From Erginobacter sp964587835 (lineage in GTDB: Bacteria; Auribacterota; Erginobacteria; Erginobacterales; Erginobacteraceae), in NCBI GenBank assembly GCA_964587835.1, contig CAZPMN010000005.1, positions 1 to 64,000 of the forward strand: DNA of 64,000 nt, read 5' to 3'. Positions 51,763 to 60,330 of the stretch are shown here, in pieces. The notes below the pieces were generated by a model, which was not told where the DNA came from, did not search any database, and worked only from the letters and a program-made list of their open reading frames with translations. Position 1 is the first letter of the stretch. The number at the start of each line of letters is the position of its first letter. The translations under genes and the position numbers were made by a program.

Positions 51763-53339
51763 ATACGCTGACCGCGACCTCCGCTCCCTTCCTGGTTCTC
51801 TCCGCCTGGCTGGCCGCGGAGCTTGTCCGCTTCTCCGCCCGGCGGCGGCCGTCCGGGGGCCGGGGCGAAGTCTGGACCCGGATCGGGGTCCTGGCGATGC
51901 GTCCCTGGGCCGTCTGGGCGGTCTTCAACGCTCTCTGCCGCCTGCACGCGGAGAAGATCTTCAACGATCCGCGGACGTTTCCCCTCTATGCCGGTCCCTG
52001 GACGGACGACCCGCTCCCGGCCTATTTCCGCCGGGTGCTGGCCGCCCCGGAGTTCTGGATCTGGTCGCTGGCGGCGGCCGGCCTGGCCACGGTTCTGATC
52101 CTGTTCGCCCGGGCGGTACTCCGCCGGAAGACCATCGGCCCCGGCCGGACGGTCCTGGCGGCGGGCCTGCTCTGCCTGCTCGCCTTCGCCTTCTGGAGCT
52201 CCGTGGCCTGCCTCCCCCGCGGGGCCTGTCCCCGGTCCGACGGAGATCCCGGTTCCTTCCTCCGGGTCTGGCATACCCCGGGATCGACCTTTCTCTACGT
52301 TATGCCCCACATCAAATCCCCCGGCCACTTCATCCGCAACTTCGCCGCGATCCAGCCCCGCCTCCGGCCCACCATCCATGGGGTTACCCACCCCCCGGGC
52401 GCGGCTCTCTCCCTCTACTGGGCCGGCCGGTTATTCGGCGCCTCCCCGGCCCGGATTCGCGAGAACGACCAGAAGGTCCGTTACGCGCTCGCCCTTATCG
52501 CCCTGGCCGCCCTCAACGTCGCCGCCGTCTGCCTCCTCGCCCGAGGGGTTTTTCGGAGTTCCCGGACCGGGCTCCTGGTCGCTACCCTCTGGGTGGCCTC
52601 CCCCGCCGCCACCGCCTATGGTGTCTTCGCCCAGGATATGGTTTACGCCCTCTTCTTCCATCTCGGCCTGGCCGGAATTTGGTTCGCGGTGACCGGAAAA
52701 CGGCGCCCGGCCACCGGCCTCGGGCTCGGGGCCGTCTTCTTCGTCCTCACCATGATGACCTTCAGCTGGATCATCCTGGCCGCCGTCTTCGCGGTCTTTG
52801 CCGTTCTGGTCGGGATCCGCCGAGGGTGGAGCCGGGCCGACTGGCTGGTCCGCGGGCTCCTCCCCCCGGCGGTGATGGTTTTTCTCTCCGGCGCCGTGCT
52901 CCTGATCTACCGCCTCGACTACCTGGCCGTCTACCGGTTCGCCCACGACTATCACAGCCAGTGGTATCGCTACACCGGTGCCGGCCAGTGGCTGCTGGCC
53001 CTGGCCGGCGGTCAGCTGGAGATGATCCTGATGATGGGGACGGTGCCGGCCGCGATCTGCCTCGGGCTGCTCTTCCGCCGCCGCCGGCTCCCGCTTTCTC
53101 CCGCTGGGCTCTTCCTGGCGGTGACGGTGGCCGCCTACCTCCTCCCCATCGTCTTCGGGCCCAATCCGCTGAAGATGGAGACCTCCCGCTGCTGGATCTG
53201 GGTCCTCTCCCTCCCCCTGGCCTTCGCCGCCCGGCGGATGGAAAACAGCCCGCGGCCCGCCATCTGGTTTACGGGATCCATCGTCGCCTCGGTCCTTGCC
53301 AGTTATCTCCTCCGCCTCTTCGTCAATTTCGGCGTCTGA
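51759..53339 (+). CDS. polytopic membrane protein, GT-C-like
   Basis: The 526-residue protein (GTG start overlapping the previous stop) has about 12 spans. The conserved loop PTIHGVTHPPGAALSLYWAGRLFG has the THPPG motif of GT39-like mannosyltransferase relatives, and AYGVFAQDMVYALFFHLGLAG follows in the usual place. No soluble domain is present. It may be a second glycosyltransferase or an obligate partner of the preceding enzyme. A longer overlapping frame in this region is Arg/Pro-rich and is not real. Confidence 0.78.
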   Translation: MNTLTATSAPFLVLSAWLAAELVRFSARRRPSGGRGEVWTRIGVLAMRPWAVWAVFNALCRLHAEKIFNDPRTFPLYAGPWTDDPLPAYFRRVLAAPEFWIWSLAAAGLATVLILFARAVLRRKTIGPGRTVLAAGLLCLLAFAFWSSVACLPRGACPRSDGDPGSFLRVWHTPGSTFLYVMPHIKSPGHFIRNFAAIQPRLRPTIHGVTHPPGAALSLYWAGRLFGASPARIRENDQKVRYALALIALAALNVAAVCLLARGVFRSSRTGLLVATLWVASPAATAYGVFAQDMVYALFFHLGLAGIWFAVTGKRRPATGLGLGAVFFVLTMMTFSWIILAAVFAVFAVLVGIRRGWSRADWLVRGLLPPAVMVFLSGAVLLIYRLDYLAVYRFAHDYHSQWYRYTGAGQWLLALAGGQLEMILMMGTVPAAICLGLLFRRRRLPLSPAGLFLAVTVAAYLLPIVFGPNPLKMETSRCWIWVLSLPLAFAARRMENSPRPAIWFTGSIVASVLASYLLRLFVNFGV

Positions 53340-53355
53340 ACCGGCGCGAAGAGGG

Positions 53356-53532
53356 GTGACCCGGATTTACTTCGGCCATTCGGCCGACCTTCCGGTTCCG
53401 GCGGACTACGCGGGTTCTGGCGCCGCCGGGGCTGCTGTCTACCGCCCTCCCGAAGGGATCTGGGCGATCAGGGGATTCACCCGGGCCTACTGGGGCGGGG
53501 CGGGCTATATCTCCGTGCCCGTCTCTCGGTAA
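53356..53532 (+). pseudogene. remnant of a WAIRG/FG-GAP-like repeat protein
   Basis: The frame from GTG at 53356 to TAA at 53532 reads VTRIYFGHSADLPVPADYAG, then AAVYRPPEGIWAIRGFTRAYWGG and SVPVSR. This is one and a half copies of the repeat (TRVYFG..D.PVPADYDGDG...A.FRP..GLWAIRG) that runs many times in large secreted repeat proteins of several uncultured bacteria. There is no signal peptide or other domain, and the repeat acids are partly lost, so it is most likely the decayed end of such a gene. Confidence 0.55.
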
Positions 53533-53551
53533 GGACTCCGGCCCGCCGCCC

Positions 53552-55432
53552 TTATTCTTCCCCGTTCCCCGCCCAGCGGTTGGCCTGGAGCAGCTGATGG
53601 GCTATCTGGTTGGTGCCGAGGAGCTTCTGCTCCAGGCGGTCGAAGTAATTCTCCCCAACGGCGGGATCAAGGGCCCCGGTGTCGAGCCGGTTGCGGAGGC
53701 TGTGTTTCAGGTAGCCGCGGGAGCCGAAGATCGCCGGGATCTCGTTGTCGAAGACCAGGGCGTAATCCTCCTCCTTCCGGAAGAGCGAATCTCCCAGGGC
53801 GGTGAAGCGGTCGTCGAACCCCAGCAGGTCGATGATGGTGGGCATGACGTCAAGCTGGGAGCCGACGGTGGAGTGGACCGCCGGTTCCAGAAGCCCCGGG
53901 GCGTAGACCACCAGGGGGATCCGGAACTGCTCGACGAAGTCCTTCCCGGCATAGGAGTGGTCGGCGGTGAGGACGAAGATCGTGTTCTCGAACCAGGGTT
54001 CGGCCTGAGCCCGCCGGAAGAACTCCCCCAGGCTCCAGTCGGCGTACTTGAGGGTGTTGAGGAAACCCTCCCGTCCGCTCTCCGAGTAAGGGAAGACCTC
54101 GAACCGCTCGTCGATCTTGACGTAGGGGATATGGGTGGTTCCGGTGAAGACGGCGGCCAGGAAGGGTTCATCGCCCCCCTCCCCGAGTCGGTCGAGGAGG
54201 AAGAGGAAGGTGTCGTAGTCCCAGCCGAACTTGGGCCGGCTCTCCTCCGGGTAGGGATAGACCACCGGGATGTCCTCCATACCGTACATTTCCTTGAAGC
54301 CCAGGGACCGGGCCACCGCGTCGAGGTGGAAGGAACGCCGGCGGGAACTCTGGACGAAGATGGTCCGGTAGCCGTCGCCCGCGGCGATCTCCCCCAGCTT
54401 GGAGATGGAGAAGACCTCGAGCCCGTTGCCGATCATCGGCACCCCGGGGAGGGAGGGGATCCCGGTCATAATCGCCTGGATCCCGTAGAGGCTCCACCGC
54501 CCCATCGCGTAGAAGTTGGTGAAGGTGATCCCGTTTCGGGCGATCCGGTCGAAGTTCTCGGTGATCCCGGTCTCCTGTCCGCTGAAGCTGTCGAGGTAGT
54601 GGGCCCCCCAGCTCTCCAGGATGATCAGGACCAGGTTGCGTCCGTTCTTCTCTCCGGAGGAGAACCGGGCGGAGAGGGGATAGGGGCGGTCGAGGTCGAC
54701 CCCGGTGATCTCTTCCAGTTCCCGGTCGGTAAAGAAGTCGTAGTCGACGGAGGGTTTGGCCTTCCGGAGGAACTGGTAGGAGGTAAAGACGCCGTTCAGG
54801 GTCAGGTTGCCCCGCAGGGTGCTCCCGGAGACAAAGGCGTCGATCACGTGGAGGGGCTTGCGGGCGAAAGTCCCCCGGTTGCCCAGGATCACCAGTACCG
54901 CCAGGAGGACGAACCACCCCGCCGCCGTCGGCCGGGAGAGCGGTTTCACCCGGATCTCGACCAGCTTCTTCCAGGCCAGTCCGCCGAGAAGGGCGAAGAG
55001 GAGAAATCCGGCCAGGGCCCAGCGGTAGGTGGTGAGGATGGTCGAGAAGAATTCGCCCAGGTCGTTGCCGAGGAGGAAGAGTTCGGCCCCGACGTGGCGG
55101 TTTCCCATCGCGAAGTAGATGATGTCCCCGATCAGGACCAGCAGGGAGACCAGGACGACCGGGTAGAGCAGCCACCCGCAGATTCTCTGCCACCACCTCC
55201 GGGCGGTGAACCGGAAGGGGAGGTTGAGCAGGATCAGCGGCCCGCCGAAGAAGGTCATCACCGCCACCCCGTCGAAGCGGATCCCCCCGAGCAGCGCCGC
55301 CAGGATACCTTTCAATCCCAGTCCGCGGAAGAGGTCGAAGTATCCGAGCAGGAGACCCAACCGGGCCAGGGAGAAGAGACCGAAGAGAACGAGGATGTAG
55401 ATGAGGCTCTTGGTAAAGTTGTTGACCTTCAT
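53552..55432 (-). CDS. LtaS/sulfatase-fold membrane phosphotransferase
   Basis: The 626-residue protein has five N-terminal spans (about 8-190) and a large extracytoplasmic alkaline-phosphatase-fold domain: NLVLIILESWGAHYLDSF, TFTNFYAMGRWSLYGIQAIMTGIPSLPG, VFTGTTHIPYV, FVLTADHSYAG and LDVMPTIIDLLGF. This is the lipoteichoic acid synthase/OpgB-like layout, in which headgroups such as glycerol phosphate or phosphoethanolamine are transferred to glycans. The nucleophile is probably the Ser or Thr in the GRWSLYG region, where LtaS has Thr. It is transcribed against its neighbours. Confidence 0.88.
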   Translation of the reverse strand: MKVNNFTKSLIYILVLFGLFSLARLGLLLGYFDLFRGLGLKGILAALLGGIRFDGVAVMTFFGGPLILLNLPFRFTARRWWQRICGWLLYPVVLVSLLVLIGDIIYFAMGNRHVGAELFLLGNDLGEFFSTILTTYRWALAGFLLFALLGGLAWKKLVEIRVKPLSRPTAAGWFVLLAVLVILGNRGTFARKPLHVIDAFVSGSTLRGNLTLNGVFTSYQFLRKAKPSVDYDFFTDRELEEITGVDLDRPYPLSARFSSGEKNGRNLVLIILESWGAHYLDSFSGQETGITENFDRIARNGITFTNFYAMGRWSLYGIQAIMTGIPSLPGVPMIGNGLEVFSISKLGEIAAGDGYRTIFVQSSRRRSFHLDAVARSLGFKEMYGMEDIPVVYPYPEESRPKFGWDYDTFLFLLDRLGEGGDEPFLAAVFTGTTHIPYVKIDERFEVFPYSESGREGFLNTLKYADWSLGEFFRRAQAEPWFENTIFVLTADHSYAGKDFVEQFRIPLVVYAPGLLEPAVHSTVGSQLDVMPTIIDLLGFDDRFTALGDSLFRKEEDYALVFDNEIPAIFGSRGYLKHSLRNRLDTGALDPAVGENYFDRLEQKLLGTNQIAHQLLQANRWAGNGEE

Positions 55433-55547
55433 TTTATTGACGCGCCGGGTGGGTAGTTATACAGTCTTGGCCGGAGATAACCCCGCCGGACCGGAAAAAA
55501 GTTGGTTCCCGGGCCGAGGAAATATGGGTTAATCTACCACACCAGTT

Positions 55548-56246
55548 ATGAAGTTCAATCCACGAAAGACGATTCTCGTCGTGGTCGGCGTCATCCTGGC
55601 GGTGGTCCTGCTCCAGTGGATCTTCGCCCAGTTCCAGATCCGGCGTGACGTTCTCTGGATCGGACGGTCGGCCGAATACCGCTACGCCACCATCCAAACC
55701 TACAACGAGGCCCTAGAGGAGCTTCAGGGGAAGACCTCCTTGCTGGAGGGTCCCTGGGCCGTGGTGATGGATGTCGACGACACCTGTCTGAGCTCGATCC
55801 GCTATCGGCTGCACCTGAAGCGCTGGCGGACCCTCTTCTACCGCCCCCGCTGGTCCAACTGGATTATGCGGGGGACCGACCCTGCTGTACCCGGTGCGGC
55901 CGAGTTCACCCACCGGGTCCGGGAGATGGGCGGGAAGATCATCCTGATCACCGGTCGATCGGAAGAAGCCCGGGAGCCCACCGAGAGAAACCTTCGCCGG
56001 GAGGGGATCGCCTACGACGCCCTCCTGATGCGGGGCGAGGGGACGAGCAAGGACCTCTGGAGGAGAAGGGTTACGGAAGGAGAGGCGGTTCCGGGACAGG
56101 GGCCGCTGGAGATCGTGATGATCATCGGCGACCAGATGTCCGATTTCGAGGCGGAAGCCGGCCGGACTGGAGAGGAAGAGCACTGGGGAGATAGGTATTT
56201 CCTGATCTCCAACCCGATGACCGGAAAATGGGTGAGAAATTACTGA
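55548..56246 (+). CDS. HAD-superfamily acid phosphatase (class B / e(P4)-like)
   Basis: The 232-residue protein has an N-terminal membrane anchor (about 8-27) and a HAD IIIB acid phosphatase domain: VVMDVDDTCLSSIRYRL (nucleophile DVDDT), IILITGRSEEARE (motif II), SKDLWRR (motif III Lys) and IIGDQMSDF (motif IV), ending ISNPMTGKWVRNY, close to the NPMYGxW end of e(P4) 5'-nucleotidases. It likely removes phosphate from nucleotides or other monoesters outside the cytoplasm. Confidence 0.9.
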   Translation: MKFNPRKTILVVVGVILAVVLLQWIFAQFQIRRDVLWIGRSAEYRYATIQTYNEALEELQGKTSLLEGPWAVVMDVDDTCLSSIRYRLHLKRWRTLFYRPRWSNWIMRGTDPAVPGAAEFTHRVREMGGKIILITGRSEEAREPTERNLRREGIAYDALLMRGEGTSKDLWRRRVTEGEAVPGQGPLEIVMIIGDQMSDFEAEAGRTGEEEHWGDRYFLISNPMTGKWVRNY

Positions 56247-56315
56247 ACTGTTGCCCTTCCGCCGGGTCCGGTTGGATGCAACCGCCCGACAACCGCGAAC
56301 TACAGGAGGTTCCTG

Positions 56316-56783
56316 ATGGCCAGTATCGACGAACATAATCTCTTCCGCCAGGCGCGCCAGACGCTGAAGGGCGAGGACGACGCCGTCTTTATGTACGGCG
56401 CCACCCGGCCGGACGGGGAGGCGATGAAACAGCTCTCCTCCGAAGAAGCGGAGGAGGTTGGCCGACTCCAGAACGAGATCCTCGACGACACCGAGAAGCA
56501 CTCGAAGTTCCTCCAGGAGATGCTTCAGGAGGCGGAGGGGACCAAGGGGAGCAAGCCGCTCTCTCCCGACCGGATGGGGTTCCTACCCCAGTTCGAGGGG
56601 CTCTTCAAGACCGAGGCGAAGATGCTCATTGAACACCTGGAGCTCTACCAGAAGTATCTGAATATCCGCGGGTTCGATAAATGGGCTCGGGGGCTGCAGT
56701 CCATCATCCGCGACGAATTCAAGCACGTGGAGATGACCCAGCGTCTCCTGACCCTGGCCGTCCTCTTCGACCCCGAAAAGTAG
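56316..56783 (+). CDS. ferritin-like/rubrerythrin-type protein
   Basis: The 155-residue protein is all helical, with a four-helix ferritin-like pattern: E20 in the first long helix, ILDDTEKHSKFLQEML in the second, an IEHLELYQKYL segment in the third and the ExxH of DEFKHVEMTQRLL in the fourth. These are plausible di-iron ligands. No rubredoxin-type cysteines are present. A strong AGGAGG lies before the ATG. Roles of relatives include peroxide reduction and iron handling. It is a single-gene unit. Confidence 0.75.
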   Translation: MASIDEHNLFRQARQTLKGEDDAVFMYGATRPDGEAMKQLSSEEAEEVGRLQNEILDDTEKHSKFLQEMLQEAEGTKGSKPLSPDRMGFLPQFEGLFKTEAKMLIEHLELYQKYLNIRGFDKWARGLQSIIRDEFKHVEMTQRLLTLAVLFDPEK

Positions 56784-56842
56784 CCGCCGCCGGCTGCCTG
56801 GTTGAACCGGCGTCCTGGCCCGGCATCGACATTTACGGGCAA

Positions 56843-57073
56843 GTCATCGCGAAGAGCCCCGGTAAACCGAGGGTAAACTGCGCGACGAAGCATCAGCACC
56901 CAGGTCATTGCGAGGAGCCCCGGTAAACCGAGGGTAAACTGCGCGACGAAGCATCAGCACCCAGGTCATTGCGAGGAGGCCCGAAAGCTTTCGGGCCGAC
57001 GAAGCAATCTCATCGCCGGCGATTAATTGAGATTGCTTCTTCCCGATTGCTATCGGGGTTTGCAATGCCGGGT
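56843..57073. repeat. 61-bp tandem repeat plus fold-back element, GTCATTGCGAGG family
   Basis: Copies start at 56843, 56904 and 56965, a 61-base period. The first two read GTCATyGCGArGAGCCCCGG and end GACGAAGCATCAGCACCCAG; the first has two base changes near its start. The third departs into a perfect palindrome GGCCCGAAAGCTTTCGGGCC, then GACGAAGCAATCTC, AGATTGCTTC and a degenerate GCAATGC end. The 367-base gap between the ferritin-like gene and 57151 holds this array and no gene. Confidence 0.8.
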
Positions 57074-57150
57074 CAATACAGGTTATTTAAAGCGGAGCCG
57101 GGGGAGGGGGTCTGAATCCCCTGTTTTGCGGATCGTCGTCTTTCAAGCTT

Positions 57151-58068
57151 ATGATCCGGAAAGAAAAAGAGATCCCTTTTCTCATCGCCCTCTCCTTTCT
57201 GGCGGCGCTGGTCTACATCCGCCTCAGCGTCTTCCTGGCCGGGGCGGCCGACACTGATTTCGCCCGGGCCGCCGGGATGGGCGAGCTCCCCGGGGTCAGG
57301 TTCCACCTTGGCTCTAACATCATCCTCTTCGGCTACCACATCCACCACTTCTACATCGGGATCCTCCTGATCGGCCTGGCCGGTTGGTGGGCGCTGGTCG
57401 GCAGCCGCCGGCTCTCCCGGAAACACCTGGCGGTGATCTACGGGGTGGGCCTGGGGCTCTTCTTCGACGAGATCGGCCTGCTCCTGACCTGGGGGGATTA
57501 CTACAGTCGGCTCAGCTACTACCTGAGCCTCTTCCTGGGCGCGGTCTTCTGCAACATTGTCTTCTTCGCCGATTTCTGGTCCTCGATGCGGCGCAACCTC
57601 GCGGCCGACGAGCCCCAGGCCGATTTCACCCGCTCTCTCCTGGGGCGGAGGAACTTCCTCCGGCTGGCCGATGCGATCAGCCGGCGGACCGGGCGGACGG
57701 AGCGGACCGGCCTCTTCTATACCGGGATCCTTTACCTGCTGATGGGATACCTGGTCTACTCGCTGCCGCAGATGGTGCGCTACTGGGCGGCGATCATCTT
57801 CTTTGTCCGGGGGGTGAGTTACCTGGCCCGGATCTTTCAAAAGGAGTACTCGCTTATGAAAACCGCCGAACGGATCAGTTTCATCGTTACCGGTTTAGCC
57901 TACCTGGCCGTTGGTCTTCTCATCCTGGCCCGGCCCCAACTCTTCTACTACTGGGTGGCCGGGATCTTCTTCCTTCAGGGGGCCTTCTCCCTCTTGCGGG
58001 CCCTCGCCCGGTCGAAAGAGGAGACGCCCGTACCGGTCCCCGATCCGGCGCGGACGGCCCGGGAATGA
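57151..58068 (+). CDS. uncharacterised integral membrane protein
   Basis: The 305-residue protein has about seven spans. A loop IILFGYHIHHFYIGILLIGLAG and LGLFFDEIGLLLTWGDYYSR form a conserved-looking His-rich and Asp-Glu pair seen in unnamed membrane proteins of bacteria and archaea, possibly a metal or substrate site. A second part (about 190-290) has paired spans resembling small DUF308/HdeD-like repeats. Its stop overlaps the ABC ATPase start by four bases, so it is co-translated with the exporter and may be its accessory subunit. Confidence 0.7.
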   Translation: MIRKEKEIPFLIALSFLAALVYIRLSVFLAGAADTDFARAAGMGELPGVRFHLGSNIILFGYHIHHFYIGILLIGLAGWWALVGSRRLSRKHLAVIYGVGLGLFFDEIGLLLTWGDYYSRLSYYLSLFLGAVFCNIVFFADFWSSMRRNLAADEPQADFTRSLLGRRNFLRLADAISRRTGRTERTGLFYTGILYLLMGYLVYSLPQMVRYWAAIIFFVRGVSYLARIFQKEYSLMKTAERISFIVTGLAYLAVGLLILARPQLFYYWVAGIFFLQGAFSLLRALARSKEETPVPVPDPARTARE

Positions 58069-59060
58069 CGGAAAACGCCGGAACCGGCCGGCCGACCCCG
58101 GCCATCGAGGTTCGCGGCCTGGTCAAGCGCTACGGCGTGGTTCGGGCGGTGGCGGGGATCTCTTTCTCAGTCGGCCGAGGCGAGCTCTTCGGCTTCCTCG
58201 GCCCCAACGGGGCAGGGAAGACCACCGCGATCAATTTGATGACTGGACTGGCCCGCCCGGACGGCGGCGAGATCGCCGTCGCCGGTGTCGACTGCCAACG
58301 GCACCCCAAGGCGGCCCAGCGGATGATCGGGGTCGTCGCTGACGAGAGCAACCTCTACCCGGAACTGAGCGGCTTTGACAACCTCTGTTTCTGCGGGGCC
58401 CTCTACGGGATGGGGAAGCGCCAGCGCCGGACCCGGGCCCGGGAACTGCTCGAGGATTTCGGCCTCTTCGAGGCGGCCGGAAGGAAGTTCGCCGGCTACT
58501 CGCGGGGGATGAAGCGGCGGTTGTCCATCGCCGCCGGGATCATCCACCGGCCGGAGATCCTCTTTCTCGACGAGCCGACCACCGGGATCGACGTCGCCGG
58601 TGCGCGGCGGATCCGGGGCCTGATCGCCGACCTCCACCGGGCGGGGACCACCGTCTTTCTCACCACCCATTACATCGAGGAGGCGGAGCGGCTCTGCGAG
58701 CGGGTCGCCTTTGTCGTGGCCGGGCAAATCGTCGGGCTCGACGATGTGGAGCGGTTCATCCAGCCGGAGCGATCGCGCCACGTCCTGCTGATCTCCAGCC
58801 GGGACTTGCCACCGGCCGCCGCGGATGAACTCTCCGGCGGTTTCCCCAATCTCGACTTCCGGTTCCCCGCCCCCGGTCGGATCCGGGTCGAGGCCTCCCG
58901 GCCCCTCCCCGTCGGCCCGCTGGTCCGCTTTCTCGAAGAGCGCGGCGCCGAGGTAACCGAGGCCCGGCGGGTCCGGCCCTCCCTGGAGGATGTCTTCGTG
59001 AGGATCACCGGGGTGGCGGCCGCCGCGATGGAGAAAGAAAAGAGAGGGGGTGGGCGATGA
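58065..59060 (+). CDS. ABC-2 type transporter ATP-binding protein
   Basis: From ATG at 58065 this is 331 residues of a DrrA/CcmA-type ATPase. Walker A is FGFLGPNGAGKTTAINLMTG, the signature is YSRGMKRRLSIAAG, Walker B is EILFLDEPTTGID and the H-loop is FLTTHYIEEAERLCER. The C-terminal 90 residues are the usual regulatory extension. It overlaps both neighbours by four bases. Substrates of relatives include antibiotics, lipids and polysaccharides; none can be fixed here. Confidence 0.95.
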   Translation: MTENAGTGRPTPAIEVRGLVKRYGVVRAVAGISFSVGRGELFGFLGPNGAGKTTAINLMTGLARPDGGEIAVAGVDCQRHPKAAQRMIGVVADESNLYPELSGFDNLCFCGALYGMGKRQRRTRARELLEDFGLFEAAGRKFAGYSRGMKRRLSIAAGIIHRPEILFLDEPTTGIDVAGARRIRGLIADLHRAGTTVFLTTHYIEEAERLCERVAFVVAGQIVGLDDVERFIQPERSRHVLLISSRDLPPAAADELSGGFPNLDFRFPAPGRIRVEASRPLPVGPLVRFLEERGAEVTEARRVRPSLEDVFVRITGVAAAAMEKEKRGGGR

Positions 59061-59794
59061 GGGGCTGGATCGCTTTCTGGAATATCCTACTCAAGGATAT
59101 GCGGTCTTATTACCTCAAACCGCCCAACATCAGTTGGGGGTTGCTCTTTCCCCTGGCCTGGACGGGGATGTTCTTCGTCCGTTCCGGCTTGGGGCTGGAC
59201 AGTGTCCCGGCCCTGCTCCCGGGAGTGATGGGGATCTCGGTTCTCTTCGGCACCACCAGTATGCTCTCGGTCACCGTGACCTTCGAGAAGAAGGGGCGCT
59301 CATTCGAGCGGCTGCTCCTCGCCCCGATCCGGCTGGAGACGCTGATGCTGGCCAAGACCTCCGGGGCCATCATCTTCGGTTCCGCCAACGCCTTCGTCCC
59401 GGTGCTGATGGCCGCCTTCCTCACCGATCTCTCCGCGGTGAATTGGCCGTCGCTGGTTTCGGCCGTGATCCTGATCGCCGTCAGTTCTACCTTCCTCGGC
59501 CTCTTCATCGCGGTCGCCGTCCGCGAGGTCTTCGAGGCCCAGACCTTCTCCAACTTCTTCCGTTTTCCGATGGTCTTCCTCTGCGGCCTCTTCTTCCCGG
59601 TCGAGAAACTCCCCGTCTTCCTCCAGCCCCTCTCCTACCTCCTCCCCCTGACCTACGGAGCCGACATTCTCCGCGTCGCCGTCGGGGGGCCGGCCCGCCT
59701 CCCTCTGGCCCTGGATTTCGCCGCCCTGGTCTTCTTCGGCCTCGTCCTCTTCCTGGCCAGCCTCCGCAATATCCGGCGGAAGTGGATACTCTGA
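59057..59794 (+). CDS. ABC-2 type transporter permease
   Basis: The 245-residue membrane protein has six spans and the NodJ/DrrB-type features: LLKDMRSYYLKPPNI start, TFEKKGRSFERLLLAPIRLETLMLAK, and FSNFFRFPMVFLCGLFFPVEKLPVFLQPLSYLLPLTYGADILR, the ABC-2 signature. It pairs with the ATPase just upstream. It is the last gene before a 910-base repetitive region. Confidence 0.93.
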   Translation: MRGWIAFWNILLKDMRSYYLKPPNISWGLLFPLAWTGMFFVRSGLGLDSVPALLPGVMGISVLFGTTSMLSVTVTFEKKGRSFERLLLAPIRLETLMLAKTSGAIIFGSANAFVPVLMAAFLTDLSAVNWPSLVSAVILIAVSSTFLGLFIAVAVREVFEAQTFSNFFRFPMVFLCGLFFPVEKLPVFLQPLSYLLPLTYGADILRVAVGGPARLPLALDFAALVFFGLVLFLASLRNIRRKWIL

Positions 59795-59975
59795 TTGAGC
59801 CGGAAGACTCGATTGAGGATTTGCCCTGGCACCCCGTTGGGGTGCCTATGATGTGGAACACCGTTGGTGTCCCTGCTCTGCTATTGCGAGGAGGCCCCAT
59901 CCCCGTCATTGCGAGGGGCACCCATCCCCGTCATTGCGAGGGGCACCCATCCCCGTCATTGCGAGGGGCACCCAT

Positions 59976-60075
59976 NNNNNNNNNNNNNNNNNNNNNNNNN
60001 NNNNNNNNNNNNNNNNNNNNNNNNNNNNNNNNNNNNNNNNNNNNNNNNNNNNNNNNNNNNNNNNNNNNNNNNNNN
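59976..60075. other. assembly gap (100 N)
   Basis: Exactly 100 N inside the 25-base tandem array; true length and copy number unknown. Confidence 0.98.
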
Positions 60076-60137
60076 CCCCGTCATTGCGAGGAGGCCCCAT
60101 CCCCGTCATTGCGAGGGGCACCCATCCCCGTCATTGC

Positions 60138-60237
60138 NNNNNNNNNNNNNNNNNNNNNNNNNNNNNNNNNNNNNNNNNNNNNNNNNNNNNNNNNNNNNNN
60201 NNNNNNNNNNNNNNNNNNNNNNNNNNNNNNNNNNNNN
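60138..60237. other. assembly gap (100 N)
   Basis: Second run of exactly 100 N in the same tandem array, only 62 bases after the first. Confidence 0.98.
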
Positions 60238-60330
60238 CGAGGAGGCCCCATCCCCGTCATTGCGAGGGGCACCCATCCCCGTCATTGCGAGGAGCACCCA
60301 TCCCCGTCATTGCGAGGAGCACCCATCCCC

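Larger units (their letters stand above)
59884..60330. repeat. 25-bp tandem repeat array with two assembly gaps
   Basis: The unit GTCATTGCGAGGGGCACCCA plus TCCCC (25 bases) repeats head to tail, with variants GAGGCCCCAT and GAGCACCCAT. Visible copies lie at 59884-59975, 60076-60137 and 60238-60330, separated by runs of N. There are no unique spacers, so this is not CRISPR. The unit begins with the same GTCATTGCGAGG that ends the fold-back elements, so the array seems to have grown from one terminus. Upstream, 59795-59883 holds short ACCCCGTTGGGGTG-type palindromes and no gene. Confidence 0.85.

Noticed and set aside
51608..53359. 583-residue plus-strand frame overlapping the GT-C-like gene
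   Set aside because: Although longer than the true gene it is extremely Arg/Pro/Gly-rich, lacks membrane spans, and the other frame has the THPPG motif and 12 spans.
53597..55456. 619-residue frame opposite the LtaS-like gene
   Set aside because: Val/Glu/Gly-rich shadow; the minus-strand frame has all sulfatase-fold motifs.
59884..60330. CRISPR array
   Set aside because: Repeats are strictly head to tail with no unique spacers and no cas genes nearby.
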